Origin: Aliishimia sp963678085
GTDB lineage: Bacteria; Pseudomonadota; Alphaproteobacteria; Rhodobacterales; Rhodobacteraceae
Assembly (NCBI GenBank): GCA_963678085.1
Contig: OY782680.1
Location: 2,418,001 to 2,482,000, forward strand
Direction: 5' to 3'
DNA: 64,000 nt
The notes beneath the pieces are model-generated. The model searched no databases. It was not told the DNA's origin and saw nothing but the letters and a program-made list of their open reading frames with translations. Position 1 is the first letter of the stretch. Each line of letters starts with the position of its first letter. The position numbers and the translations under genes were made by a program. Positions 26,438 through 35,441 of this stretch are shown here, one piece after another.

Positions 26438-29400
26438 TCACAAGCTAAGCGGTGCGATTAGCGTGGGGCCTGCGCCGAAGCGGGCGGAGATTTGGGCCAC
26501 ATGTAGCTCCACATCCGTAGCGCCGATGGTGCCGTCTGTGGCTTGATCGATCGCGTTATAGGTCCAGGAGGCCAAAGCGCTCTCAGCCTCGCGCAGCACC
26601 GTGCCATTTTGCACGACCTGCACGCGGTAGCTCTCACGCTCTTCGCCCAGGGGCACTTCGCCCTCCCAGGTGTCGCCTTCAATGCGGGTGCGGCGGATCC
26701 AAGACAGGTCAATATCCCCGCTTGGCGCTTGGCTTTGACGCAGATGCACCGGCGCGTAGGGGCGCAGGCCGTTGCCCGCGAACGCGGCCTCAAGATGGGT
26801 GTAACTGGGATCACTATAGCCGCGGCTGGCTGGGCCAATGCGGAAATGCTGGGTAACGCCGCGCAGGTTAGAGGCCAGCTCGATTTGCTCGGGTATGCCG
26901 TTCAGCAGCACGAACCAGCTGCCAATGGGCCAGTTCTCGGGCATAAGAGCATCCGAGCCCTGAAGCCCGCGAAGCCGGCGCGAAATATGATACCAGCCCG
27001 GCGCGATCAGCTCGGCCTTGGCGAATTGAATGATTTCCCAATTCCCCGGCGTGCCATCCCCGATTGCCGCCATATTTGCCCCGGCCAGAACCGCGGCGTC
27101 TTCGGCGCTTTCAAGCTGACCCGAGGTGAGCCGAACACTCAGCGGCGCGCCATTGTCCCAGAGTCCAGAACGCGCGCGGGCCAGGGGCGATTGCAACATG
27201 CCGATAATCGCGCGCTGGGGGAGGGTTTTGCTCAGCACATAGCCCGCATCCGTAGAGGATTGATACATCGCAACGCTACCCGGCCAGGGCTGGGCGGAGG
27301 CGGCGAAATGGGGGGCATGTTCGCTTTCATCCCCGCTCAAGAGCGGCAGGTCCAGAAAGAGCGGGATCACCGGAACCGGCGCGGCAAAAGGTTGAACGCT
27401 GGGGGCATCCTCTTCGATCTCGCTGGTTTTATAGACCGAGGCATCAACCCGCACCGCATCAACGATCTGATACGGTCCCTGCTCTACCCGGTCGATGCGA
27501 TAGCGGGCTTCCTGCCCGGCCAATGCCACCACATCCCCGGCGCCAAGCGCAGCTTTTGAGGGCGGCAGGGCAAAACGCACCGCATCCCGCGCCAGCCGCG
27601 CCTCAGAGAGCCAGCGTTCGGCCATCTGCCGCCCCTCAGCGCGCGTCAGGGTCAGTGGCATTTCAGAGCGCGAAACGGTGTGCGTGGTATCATCGGGCAG
27701 CACGGTTTCCTCGGCGATGGAGGTAAATTCGCCATCCGCTTGATAGAACTGCACGCGAACACGGCCAGATAGTTCCAACTCAGGATCGCGCGTTTCCTCG
27801 ATAATGCCATCCAGATCCTTAGCACGGGCGAGATAATCGGGGGCCAGCACCGCCGCCTCATTCCCGCCGCGCATCACGAATTGCAGGCTGCCGTCACGCT
27901 CTACCGCATCAAAGCCATAGGCCAGCATCAGGGGTTGCAGCGCGCCGCGCCCAGTGCCGAGCGCGTCAATCACATAGCCGCGCACAACGCCGTAAAGGCC
28001 GGAGGTGTCCACATGCGCAACGCCCGCATTTTCGCAAATCTCTGCCACCACATCGGCCAAGGCGCGATTGGTGCTGCGACCGGTCAACCAATGCCCGCGC
28101 GTGTAATTCGCCCCATCATTCCAGAGCCCGCGATTATTGGGAAAGAACGGATAGGGGCGCGCATCCCAGGCCCAGACAAAAGCGCGGGCCATATTGATCA
28201 TATTGCCGAAATACTGATCTGAGAGCGGGTTATTCGCAGGATCCGCAAAGTAAGATGTATAAGCGCGCAGATATTGCATCTGCATGAAATCATCGCGCTG
28301 CCCATCTGAATAATGCGGCACGCTGGATTCGCTCGATTTAGGATCCAAGAATTTATTGGGCTGATTGGCCCCTTTATTGATCGCCGCGCAGCCATATTCG
28401 GTGAACCAGATCGGCTTTGATTTAGGCGTCCAAGCGGTTGGGTTGGTTTGGCGAATGCCGCCAATGCGCTCATGATGCGGGTTTTCCCACCAGGCGCGAA
28501 TATCCTTATAGCGCCAGATCCAAGGCTCGTTATGGGCAGCATCCGTGATAGGCGTGCGGATTTGTGCATCGCGATCGGCCTCATTGGCATAGTACCAATC
28601 ATAGCCCTCCCCGCCTTCGATATTGCCTTTGAGATAGTCCAGATCATAAATGGAGCGAGCGGTTTGCGCATCCAAATGATCACTGCCATCGCGCCAATCG
28701 GAAATCGGCATGTAATTGTCGATCCCGATGAAATCTATATTCGCATCAGCCCAAAGCGGGTCCAGGTGAAAGAAGCGATCCCCGGTGCCGTTCTGCGGGG
28801 TGTAGCCGAAATATTCGCTCCAATCAGAGGCATAGCTGATTTTGGCGGCGGGCAGCAGCGCGCGCACATCTGCGGCCAGTTGCTGCAAGGCACTCACAAA
28901 CGGAAAGCTGTTTCCCGCGCCGCGGATCTGCGTCATGCCGCGCATTTCTGAGCCAATGCAGAAAGAGCCCACGCCGCCCGCTGCTTTGCACAAGGCCGCG
29001 TAATGCAGGATGAAACGGGAAAAAGTCCACTCATCCGGCCCGTTATAGCTGACGGTATTGCCCGAGACCGTGAAATCACTGGCCCGCGCTGTGCCAAAAA
29101 ACGCCGCAACTTCTGCCTCAGCTGCCGCGCTGCCATCGCTGGAGCCGGGCATTTCGGGGGCCAGATCCAAGGTAATGCGCCCGCGCCAAGGCAGCCGAGG
29201 TTGCCCCGCCAGGCCGGTATAAGGGTTAGGCAGCGCATTATCGTCAAGCTGATCCATCAAGATGAAGGGGTAAAACATCACCTCTTGACCTGCCGCGTGG
29301 ATCGCATGGATCGCCTCAATCACGGCAGCATCCGTGGGCGTGCCGCCATAAACCGGCTCATCCTCCACCAGCGGGATCGTCTCAGCATCAGCGCGCCCCA

Positions 29401-30415
29401 GACCCGCGACACGCCAGGGCATGTTTTCGCCTTCAAAGCTGTGATGCTCCACTTTGGGCTGAATACGCGCATGTTGGCAGCGCAGATCACCCGAGAACCA
29501 GCTCACAATCAGCGAGCTGGCTTTGGTGCTGGGCAGCTCTTCGCTCAGCGCTTGCAGTGAGGCAGAAAAATCGGTGCCGCCAAAGGGGGTATGCGTATTT
29601 GCCGCCCAGCGCGAGCCCGGCCCATCCGTGTAATAAACCGGCGTTGTCGCCAGGGTATATTCGCCGCTACCGGGCATCAAGGCCACCGCCTCAACAACGC
29701 GGGCCAGATCGTCAACCGGAACAGGTTCTGGCGATTGTGTAAACTCGCCTTCGCTAAACTCTGGGAATAATGGGATAAATCCCGCCTCATTTGCCGGGGC
29801 GGGGCGCATGACCTCAAAGGTAAATTGCGGAATACGGTTGCCAAATCGCGCAAGGTTCAGGTTCTCAAACACCACATAGGCGGTGCCGCGATAGGCCGGA
29901 ACTTGGCCCGCGCCCTCAATCGCCTCCATCACCGGATCGGGCAGTTGCGTCATGGAGCCGAAATAGACATTCATACCAAGATCATCGCGCGACAGCTCTT
30001 GCCCATCGGCCCAAACCCGACCCACGCGGGAAATCTCGCCCTCGCACAGCGCAACGGCGAGATTCACCGAATAGCTATAGGACGTGGTTTTGGGCTGAGA
30101 TGCACCGCCCTTGCCGCCGCCCGAAGTGGTTGCTGTCTCGGTGAAATCCGAGCTCCAAATCACATGCCCGCCAAGGCGCGCGCGCCCATAAAGCTGGGCA
30201 ATCGCCTGACCCTCGCCAGAGCCGGTGATGCGAAAACGGTCCACCTTGCCGGTCTCAACCGTTTGGCTGCCGGCGCCCATGACCTTTTGATCAATCACCT
30301 TGCCAAGGGTTGCACCAACCGCGCGACCAATCACCGCTGAGCTGAGCCCCGCCACAGTTCCCCCAATGGAACCACCAAGCGCCGCACCTGCGGCTGAAAG
30401 CACTACCGTTGCCAT
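26438..30415 (-). CDS. GTA megatron/host-specificity protein (g15)
   Basis: 1325 residues, homologous to the Rhodobacter capsulatus GTA g15 (rcc01698) baseplate protein. A Gly/Ala-rich N-terminus (1-50) is followed by a tail-hub-like region, a glycoside-hydrolase-like TIM-barrel domain (about 420-760) with SYASDWSEYFGY, FIGIDNYMP and KPIWFTEYGC, a tail-protein domain (about 800-1000) and a beta-rich C-terminus ending ARFGAGPTLIAPLSL. It forms the tail tip and contacts the recipient envelope. It is the last structural gene of the cluster, downstream of the NlpC/P60 gene. Its last 162 bases recur 806 bases downstream, beyond the CRISPR-like array. Confidence 0.93.
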   Translation of the reverse strand: MATVVLSAAGAALGGSIGGTVAGLSSAVIGRAVGATLGKVIDQKVMGAGSQTVETGKVDRFRITGSGEGQAIAQLYGRARLGGHVIWSSDFTETATTSGGGKGGASQPKTTSYSYSVNLAVALCEGEISRVGRVWADGQELSRDDLGMNVYFGSMTQLPDPVMEAIEGAGQVPAYRGTAYVVFENLNLARFGNRIPQFTFEVMRPAPANEAGFIPLFPEFSEGEFTQSPEPVPVDDLARVVEAVALMPGSGEYTLATTPVYYTDGPGSRWAANTHTPFGGTDFSASLQALSEELPSTKASSLIVSWFSGDLRCQHARIQPKVEHHSFEGENMPWRVAGLGRADAETIPLVEDEPVYGGTPTDAAVIEAIHAIHAAGQEVMFYPFILMDQLDDNALPNPYTGLAGQPRLPWRGRITLDLAPEMPGSSDGSAAAEAEVAAFFGTARASDFTVSGNTVSYNGPDEWTFSRFILHYAALCKAAGGVGSFCIGSEMRGMTQIRGAGNSFPFVSALQQLAADVRALLPAAKISYASDWSEYFGYTPQNGTGDRFFHLDPLWADANIDFIGIDNYMPISDWRDGSDHLDAQTARSIYDLDYLKGNIEGGEGYDWYYANEADRDAQIRTPITDAAHNEPWIWRYKDIRAWWENPHHERIGGIRQTNPTAWTPKSKPIWFTEYGCAAINKGANQPNKFLDPKSSESSVPHYSDGQRDDFMQMQYLRAYTSYFADPANNPLSDQYFGNMINMARAFVWAWDARPYPFFPNNRGLWNDGANYTRGHWLTGRSTNRALADVVAEICENAGVAHVDTSGLYGVVRGYVIDALGTGRGALQPLMLAYGFDAVERDGSLQFVMRGGNEAAVLAPDYLARAKDLDGIIEETRDPELELSGRVRVQFYQADGEFTSIAEETVLPDDTTHTVSRSEMPLTLTRAEGRQMAERWLSEARLARDAVRFALPPSKAALGAGDVVALAGQEARYRIDRVEQGPYQIVDAVRVDASVYKTSEIEEDAPSVQPFAAPVPVIPLFLDLPLLSGDESEHAPHFAASAQPWPGSVAMYQSSTDAGYVLSKTLPQRAIIGMLQSPLARARSGLWDNGAPLSVRLTSGQLESAEDAAVLAGANMAAIGDGTPGNWEIIQFAKAELIAPGWYHISRRLRGLQGSDALMPENWPIGSWFVLLNGIPEQIELASNLRGVTQHFRIGPASRGYSDPSYTHLEAAFAGNGLRPYAPVHLRQSQAPSGDIDLSWIRRTRIEGDTWEGEVPLGEERESYRVQVVQNGTVLREAESALASWTYNAIDQATDGTIGATDVELHVAQISARFGAGPTLIAPLSL

Positions 30416-30427
30416 GAAAGGGGTCTC

Positions 30428-30847
30428 CTAAGTTGGAAATGCAAAACGCGCCACAATGCGGCGTCGCCAAGGCTGGCTGAGGGGGCTTTCTACAACCCCG
30501 TGGCCGCTATAGGCGTGGATGAAGCGATCAGGGCTCGATTGCAGCCCAAGATGTTTGGCAACCGCATCGCTGCGCATGCGAAACAACAGAACATCGCCGG
30601 GGGCCTCGTCCTGGGGCTCTCTTGCTTGCAAATGCCGCGATGCCGCGCGCCAGAGCGCCTCATCGCTTGAGGGCTCTGACCAATCATAGCTATAGGCGGG
30701 CACCGCTTCAGGCTCCGTGCCATAAAGCGCGCGCCACACACCGCGCAGCAGCCCCAAGCAATCACAGCCCGCGCCTTGCACGGATTGCTGATGCACATAG
30801 GGCGTGCCAAGCCAAGTGCGGGCCAAATCCACGACATCCTGTCTCAC
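30428..30847 (-). CDS. GTA NlpC/P60 cell-wall peptidase (g14)
   Basis: 139 residues from GTG 30847, which overlaps the g13 stop as GTGA; longer in-frame starts would run antisense-free but deep into g13. The NlpC/P60 nucleophile is the Cys of GAGCDCLGLLRGVW, and the His partner lies in FIHAYSGHGVVES or KHLGL. The start RQDVVDLARTWLGTPYVHQQ matches GTA g14 proteins. It is expected to cut peptidoglycan peptides during DNA delivery. It lies between hub gene g13 and megatron g15, as in Rhodobacter. Confidence 0.92.
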   Translation of the reverse strand: MRQDVVDLARTWLGTPYVHQQSVQGAGCDCLGLLRGVWRALYGTEPEAVPAYSYDWSEPSSDEALWRAASRHLQAREPQDEAPGDVLLFRMRSDAVAKHLGLQSSPDRFIHAYSGHGVVESPLSQPWRRRIVARFAFPT

Positions 30848-31731
30848 CGCAAGCTGCCCCCGGTATTGGCCCCTGTGGAGCGTGGGATAGCGGCGATCCA
30901 CTCATCACTGGGCAGATCGGGAAAGCCTTGGAAGTTGATCAGATTGTTGAATTTGTCGCGGCAGGTTTCAAAGCGCTTATCGCAGCCTGCCGTAAGCTTG
31001 ACTTGATCGCCCGCAGCTAGAGGAGCGCGCAGGGGCTCCCAAAGCGTGATCACGCGCACCCCATCATTGTCTCGATCCTCTTTGATCGCGCCCCAAAGGC
31101 CCGCCGCATTCCCGCTGACAACATCCAAACGCCCGCGCGTGAACCAGGCCGCATCATAGCCAGAAAGATCGCTAAAGGTGAGAACTCGTGCCTCGCTAAC
31201 CGTCTCGACCTCTTTGGTGGTGACAAAGGCCGGTTCCGTGAGCAGATGCTGACAGCGCCCATCTCCCAGAACCGCAAAGCAAGGCTTTTGATAGGCGCGC
31301 CCCAGGGGTCGGTTCAGCGCATCGGTGAGCCCGCGCAGCTCGGCGGTAAAGGCCCCGTTTGCGCGGCGGATTTCACCAATAGAGCCGCGAAATTGCAATT
31401 GGCGCTGGCTTGGATCGGCCCAATTGACCAGCCACGCGGAAATCTCAGCGCCATCAAAACGCCCCGCCTCGATATCTGCCTCGGACAGGCCCGCATCGCT
31501 GAGCGCACCAATCGCCTCGCTATTATCGACCGACAGCCCGGTGGATTGGGCCAGGGCGGCGGCGCTCAGACCCGTATCAGCCGCAAAGTCGATCCCGTCA
31601 AATTCCAGTGGCAAATCGTGATCGGTAAACCCAAAGCTGAGCCCATCGCTGCGCGTAATCGCCCAGGCATGGCACAGGGTTGTCGCGCCTGTATCTAAAT
31701 GAGCCTGAAGGCCCGCATCCAAATTCGCCAT
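30844..31731 (-). CDS. GTA hub protein, DUF2163/BR0599 type (g13)
   Basis: 295 residues. The DUF2163 N-terminal half (LCHAWAITRSDGLSFGFTDH, LSVDNSEAIGALS) and the BR0599-like C-terminal half are present. The cysteines in KPCFAVLGDGRCQH and GCDKRFETCRDKFNN are spaced as in tail hub proteins. ATG 31731 overlaps the g12 stop as TGATG; the alternative GTG at 31734 adds one residue. The product should form the tail hub ring between the distal tail protein and the megatron. Confidence 0.92.
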   Translation of the reverse strand: MANLDAGLQAHLDTGATTLCHAWAITRSDGLSFGFTDHDLPLEFDGIDFAADTGLSAAALAQSTGLSVDNSEAIGALSDAGLSEADIEAGRFDGAEISAWLVNWADPSQRQLQFRGSIGEIRRANGAFTAELRGLTDALNRPLGRAYQKPCFAVLGDGRCQHLLTEPAFVTTKEVETVSEARVLTFSDLSGYDAAWFTRGRLDVVSGNAAGLWGAIKEDRDNDGVRVITLWEPLRAPLAAGDQVKLTAGCDKRFETCRDKFNNLINFQGFPDLPSDEWIAAIPRSTGANTGGSLR

Positions 31732-32354
31732 CACACCCGCACCTCGATAATTGGCACATCAGGGATGTCACCGGCGTTAAAGCTTGCCACAGAGATATTC
31801 AGCGACGATGTATCAAAGCGCACAGGCACATCAAATTCGAAACCAGCGGTGATCTCAGCCCCATTGGCGGGGGCGCTGGCAAAGGTAATCTGGCCGGTGC
31901 TGGTATCCAGGGAATAGTCGCTTTGCACCACACCAGCCACCGCCACCTGCACAGAGCCCGCCACGGGTTTCTTAATCGGACGGGTATAGCTTGCCCCGCC
32001 AGAGCTATAGGTTTTGCACAAAGTAAATTGCGCCTGCGCCCCATCCCCGGTGCCAATCACCTGGTCGGTGGCGCTCACATCTGAAGCCAAGCTAGAGGAT
32101 TTGAAATCCGTCCAATCCTTCCAGCGAAAGCCGTAAAGCTGGCCCTGACGCGCCTCGAAAAACGCAATCAGCGCCTCGACATCCACCAGCGAGCGCATGC
32201 CCAAACCAGCATCATAGCGACGGCGCGAATGGGCCCAGGGGGTGTTGCGCTCTTCAAAACCATTGGCCAGCTCAACCACATCGGTGCGCCGCTCAGGGCC
32301 ACCGGCCGAGCCAAAGCTAAGCTTGGTGGGAAAGCGGATCTCGTGAAAATTCAT
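31731..32354 (-). CDS. GTA distal tail protein, DUF2460 (g12)
   Basis: 207 residues of the DUF2460 family: FHEIRFPTKLSFGSAGGPER, then RRYDAGLGMRS, FFEARQGQLYGFRWKDWTDF and a TYTRPIKKP segment preceding a beta-rich C-terminus ending PDVPIIEVRV. In the R. capsulatus GTA this protein links the tail tube to the hub. Position between the tape measure and hub genes agrees. Its stop overlaps the g13 start. Confidence 0.93.
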   Translation of the reverse strand: MNFHEIRFPTKLSFGSAGGPERRTDVVELANGFEERNTPWAHSRRRYDAGLGMRSLVDVEALIAFFEARQGQLYGFRWKDWTDFKSSSLASDVSATDQVIGTGDGAQAQFTLCKTYSSGGASYTRPIKKPVAGSVQVAVAGVVQSDYSLDTSTGQITFASAPANGAEITAGFEFDVPVRFDTSSLNISVASFNAGDIPDVPIIEVRV

Positions 32355-32372
32355 CGCCCGTCTCCTTTTCCG

Positions 32373-32906
32373 TTAAGAATTGCGCTGCGCATAAGACAGG
32401 GCGCGGTTCATCTGAGTGGCGATCTGGCTGCGCGAGCGCGAAAAGCTGGCCGCATCGGGTGTCGAAATATTCATCACCACATTGGCCGCCGATTTTGTGA
32501 GCGGTGCCGCGCCGCCGCCAAACAGCCCCTGCCCGCCGCTATTGCCAAAGGGCAGAACCCCTTGCACGAAATTGCCCACGCCTTGCGCGATCAGGCCACC
32601 CACATGGTTGGTCACGGGGGTGACAGCCGCATTATAGCTGGCCTTGATCATGGATTGGGCGATAGTTTCCAGCGCGTCCGAGAGGTTCTTGCCGTCGAAC
32701 ACAACATCGTCAAAGGCCTTTTTCAGCCCCCCGCTCAGCCCCTTTTCCAGCACCTTCACATCCTCTGCAATCTCTTCAAAGGCGCGTTTGGTGCGGTCGA
32801 TCTCTTGCTCAAAGGCTTCCATCACCACAGAGGTTTCACTGAGCGAAGCGTTAACACGCTCAGCGGCGGTGCCCAGATGGTCTAGCGCATTAATCGTGCG
32901 GCTCAT
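32373..32906 (-). CDS. GTA tape measure protein (g11), short
   Basis: 177 residues. A helical N-terminal part with EAFEQEIDRTKRAFEEIAED is followed by AFDDVVFDGKNLSDALETIA, NHVGGLIAQGVGNFVQG and a basic C-terminus (SRSRSQIATQMNRALS). Tape measure length sets tail length; ordinary siphophage proteins are several times longer, so a short tail is implied, as in other GTAs. It overlaps g10.1 by 17 bases. Confidence 0.87.
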   Translation of the reverse strand: MSRTINALDHLGTAAERVNASLSETSVVMEAFEQEIDRTKRAFEEIAEDVKVLEKGLSGGLKKAFDDVVFDGKNLSDALETIAQSMIKASYNAAVTPVTNHVGGLIAQGVGNFVQGVLPFGNSGGQGLFGGGAAPLTKSAANVVMNISTPDAASFSRSRSQIATQMNRALSYAQRNS

Positions 32907-33105
32907 GGCGGGTTCCTTCTTTTTCGTCCGGGTAGGCTTGCATCAGAGCCTCAAGCCCTGCGCGTTTTAGCGGCACCGTATTGGCGGGCTCGCCCAGCAT
33001 GAGCCGCAGCTCGGCGGGGGTCAGAGCCCAGAATTGATCGGGTTGCAGATGCAGCCCACAGAGGCCCGCACGCATCAAGGCAGGCCAGTCAAGCGTAGCA
33101 ATCAT
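32890..33105 (-). CDS. GTA tail assembly chaperone-like protein (g10.1)
   Basis: 71 residues, the small Phage_TAC-like protein between g10 and g11. LHLQPDQFWALTPAELRLML is the hallmark of the family. It overlaps g10 by 4 bases (ATGA) and g11 by 17. It is probably the second half of the two-part tail assembly chaperone that in many phages is made by frameshifting; here it is a separate overlapping gene. Confidence 0.88.
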   Translation of the reverse strand: MIATLDWPALMRAGLCGLHLQPDQFWALTPAELRLMLGEPANTVPLKRAGLEALMQAYPDEKEGTRHEPHD

Positions 33106-33425
33106 ATCGCGCCCCCTTCCGGCAAAGCAAAGGCACGCACCAAAAGCTGGGCGGCCACTTGCGCGGCGCGGGTAATGCCGCCGGTGATGTCGGCCTCGGC
33201 CAGATTGGGCAGCGGATTGGCCCCGCCCCCTTTCAGCCCGGCCTGCAGAACCGCAAGAACATCGCGTGTTGAATAGTTTCCGCCATCAAAGCGCGAGACC
33301 ACATCCATCAAAGACGAAGCCCCTAGCGCCGTCTCAAGCTCTGCCAAAGCGCCTAGCGTGAGACGCAGATCATAAGAGACCCCATCCAGCACCAGCGCCA
33401 CCTCTCCCCTCCACGGATTGCTCAT
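33102..33425 (-). CDS. GTA tail assembly chaperone (g10)
   Basis: 107 residues. NPWRGEVALVLDGVSYDLRL, LGALAELETALGA and VLAVLQAGLKGGG are conserved in the GTA g10 family. ATG 33425 overlaps the g9 stop as TGATG. It is thought to chaperone the tape measure protein during tail assembly together with g10.1. Confidence 0.9.
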   Translation of the reverse strand: MSNPWRGEVALVLDGVSYDLRLTLGALAELETALGASSLMDVVSRFDGGNYSTRDVLAVLQAGLKGGGANPLPNLAEADITGGITRAAQVAAQLLVRAFALPEGGAI

Positions 33426-33838
33426 CACAGCACCGTAAAGCTCACGGCCCCAGCAGAGGCCAGGGTCAGCTCAAATGTCGCCTCCCCGTTGTAATCCCCG
33501 GCATAATCGAGCTTGGTGATTTGGAACGGCGCTTGCACCGTGCCAAAATCTGGGATCACCACCTGAAAATTTGGAGTCTGGGCGTTAAAGAAAATCTCAC
33601 GCGTGCGCGCATCGGTGCTGCCATCTTTGAACACGCCCGCGCCAGTAATCTCAGCGGAGCGCCCGCCAGCGCCAGAGAGCAGCTCGCGCCAGCCGCCAAC
33701 GCTTTCCAGTGATGTCACATCCACCGTCTCAGAGTTAAAGCTGATTTTGGTTGCGCGCAGCCCGGCCACGGTTTCAAACGTGCCCGCGCCATCCATATCG
33801 ACCTTAAGAAGTAGGTCCTTACCATTTTGTGCTGGCAT
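33425..33838 (-). CDS. GTA major tail protein (g9)
   Basis: 137 residues from ATG 33838, with GGAG seven bases upstream. MPAQNGKDLLLKVDMDGAGT, then TKISFNSETVDVTSLESVGG and WRELLSGAGGRSAEITGAGV, is typical of the tail tube protein family. The in-frame upstream region up to 33901 overlaps a REP-like palindrome and is not coding. The protein polymerises to form the tail tube. Confidence 0.93.
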   Translation of the reverse strand: MPAQNGKDLLLKVDMDGAGTFETVAGLRATKISFNSETVDVTSLESVGGWRELLSGAGGRSAEITGAGVFKDGSTDARTREIFFNAQTPNFQVVIPDFGTVQAPFQITKLDYAGDYNGEATFELTLASAGAVSFTVL

Positions 33839-33850
33839 GGGAGATCTCCG

Positions 33851-33910
33851 GTTTAGAGCATGTCGCGCCGAAGTGGGAACCGGTTCGGCGCTGTTCGACA
33901 TGCGTAATTA
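33851..33910. repeat. REP/RIME-like palindromic element between g9 and g8
   Basis: GCATGTCG (33858-33865) and CGCCGAA (33866-33872) pair with TTCGGCG (33884-33890) and CGACATGC (33896-33903), leaving an 11-base loop GTGGGAACCGG and a 5-base bulge. Arms and loop resemble dispersed palindromes beginning AGAGCATGTCGCGC and carrying AAGTGGGAACCGGTT that are common between genes in alphaproteobacteria. Its presence inside a phage-like operon is unusual. Confidence 0.75.
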
Positions 33911-33952
33911 AAGGGCTAAAGCCTATCGCGCATCGGCGATTGGCTTTAGGGG

Positions 33953-34363
33953 TTAACTGTCTTCCACCCGCGCCGCAAAGCGCAGATCGATCTGGCGTGC
34001 ATTGCCCGCGTCAATGCGCATGGCGCTGGCTTTCTCGAAATCGAGCGAAATCAGATTGCCACGGGTCAGGCTCAGCTCCGCATCCACAAGCGCATCGCAA
34101 ATCGCGCCCGCCACGGTTTTGCAGGTCACAAATCCGGGCTGGGTTGAAATCACCGAAACGGTGAAATGATGGCGCGCGCCTGCATGGGTTTTGTCTGAGG
34201 CGTCCTTGGCCTCTTCGGGACCGAGCGAGATATAAAGATCGGGCACCGTGCCAGAGGGCAACGCATCATAGATATTTGCGCCCACCAGCCCAATCAGCGC
34301 GGGATCGGCGCTCAGGGTTTGAAACACGGAAGTTTGCAGCGCGGCGGCAAGGGCATAGCTCAT
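33953..34363 (-). CDS. GTA tail terminator, DUF3168 (g8)
   Basis: 136 residues, DUF3168 family: ALQTSVFQTLSADPALIGLV, then IYDALPSGTVPDLYISLG and RHHFTVSVIST. These proteins cap the tail tube and join it to the head. It overlaps g7 by 4 bases. Downstream, about 115 bases with a REP-like palindrome separate it from g9, the widest gap in this part of the cluster. Confidence 0.92.
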   Translation of the reverse strand: MSYALAAALQTSVFQTLSADPALIGLVGANIYDALPSGTVPDLYISLGPEEAKDASDKTHAGARHHFTVSVISTQPGFVTCKTVAGAICDALVDAELSLTRGNLISLDFEKASAMRIDAGNARQIDLRFAARVEDS

Positions 34364-34698
34364 GCGACCACCTCCTCATCTGCGCTGCATTCCAGATAGC
34401 GCCCTTCGCGGTCGTAATCCGAAACGGTGCGGATGGTGAACACCCGGTCCCCTTCGCGAAATCTTTGCGCCGGTGTGGGGCGCTGTGGGCTTCCTGGCGG
34501 GGCGGCGCGCACGATCATGCGATAGGTATAGATCGAAGCGGTGCGTCCAGAGATCAGCGTTTCCGAGCCCGATTGCTGCTCCACATTGGCCCAAAGATGG
34601 CCAAGCACGCGCCAGCTATTTGCAAACCCGCCCGCAAGATCGGGCACGCGGACCTGCTCTTCGAGGGCGAGTTGTCGGGAAAGACGAGGAATTGTCAT
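34360..34698 (-). CDS. GTA head-closure protein (g7)
   Basis: 112 residues of the phage head-tail adaptor/stopper family (SPP1 gp16-like): SRQLALEEQVRVPDLAGGFA, then WRVLGHLWANVE, SGRTASIYTYRMIVR and FREGDRVFTIRTVSDYD. It plugs the connector after DNA filling. It lies 3 bases after g6 and overlaps g8. Confidence 0.92.
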   Translation of the reverse strand: MTIPRLSRQLALEEQVRVPDLAGGFANSWRVLGHLWANVEQQSGSETLISGRTASIYTYRMIVRAAPPGSPQRPTPAQRFREGDRVFTIRTVSDYDREGRYLECSADEEVVA

Positions 34699-34701
34699 GG
34701 C

Positions 34702-35298
34702 TTAGCGAACTCCCAATCCAATGCGCAAAGGGCGGTAGCGCTCAATCAGAGAGGTCACACCAAAGGGCATGCAGCCCTCAGATAAAGCCGTCTCAGAGCG
34801 ATATTCATAATAATGCGCCGCCAGCAGAAACACGGCCTGGCGCAGATCGGGCGGGATAAGCGTCCAGCTCAGCCCATACCCGGCAGCAAAGCGCAGCTCT
34901 GCATAGCCCCCAACAGCAATTGTGGGCATCGAGCCACCTAAAGAGACCACACTGGGCTCTTGCCCATTGGGCACCAGACGAAGGCCCGCCAGATCAATGT
35001 CGCTTTCGCTGCCATCACGGGCCACCAGTTTGGCACCGCTGAGTGAAATCGCAGGCGCAATGGGCAAGCTTTGGCGATCAGACTGCGACCAACGCGTGAG
35101 TTGCAGCGAAAAATCACGCAGGAACAAGGCCTTGGACACACGCCCTTCAATGGCGCTCACCGCGGCGCGCAAAAAGCTCACCAGCACCGCATCTTGCAAA
35201 TCATCATCCGCAAAGCCCGTTCCGAGGCGCAAGTGATTGCGAAAATCGGTAACCGGAAAACTCGCGCCCAAGATTTGGGTTTCTTCGATTAACATCAT
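34702..35298 (-). CDS. GTA head-tail connector/adaptor (g6)
   Basis: 198 residues of the phiE125 gp8-like connector family: FRNHLRLGTGFADDDLQDAV, then IEGRVSKALFLRDFSL and PDLRQAVFLLAAHYYEYRS near the C-terminus. It forms the ring below the portal. Two consecutive ATGs (35298, 35295) are possible starts. Its 5' side is a 188-base gap after the capsid gene with a hairpin. Confidence 0.9.
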   Translation of the reverse strand: MMLIEETQILGASFPVTDFRNHLRLGTGFADDDLQDAVLVSFLRAAVSAIEGRVSKALFLRDFSLQLTRWSQSDRQSLPIAPAISLSGAKLVARDGSESDIDLAGLRLVPNGQEPSVVSLGGSMPTIAVGGYAELRFAAGYGLSWTLIPPDLRQAVFLLAAHYYEYRSETALSEGCMPFGVTSLIERYRPLRIGLGVR

Positions 35299-35441
35299 CT
35301 TTCATCTTCTCCGCTGATGGATCAGCCGCATTTTTCGCAACAATTTCGAAATATGGGCGGGGCGCGCACCACTCCGCGTTGCTCGGACGGAGGGGGAGCA
35401 GCTAGACAACGCGCAGCCGTTTTGGCACGCGCCCCACATCC

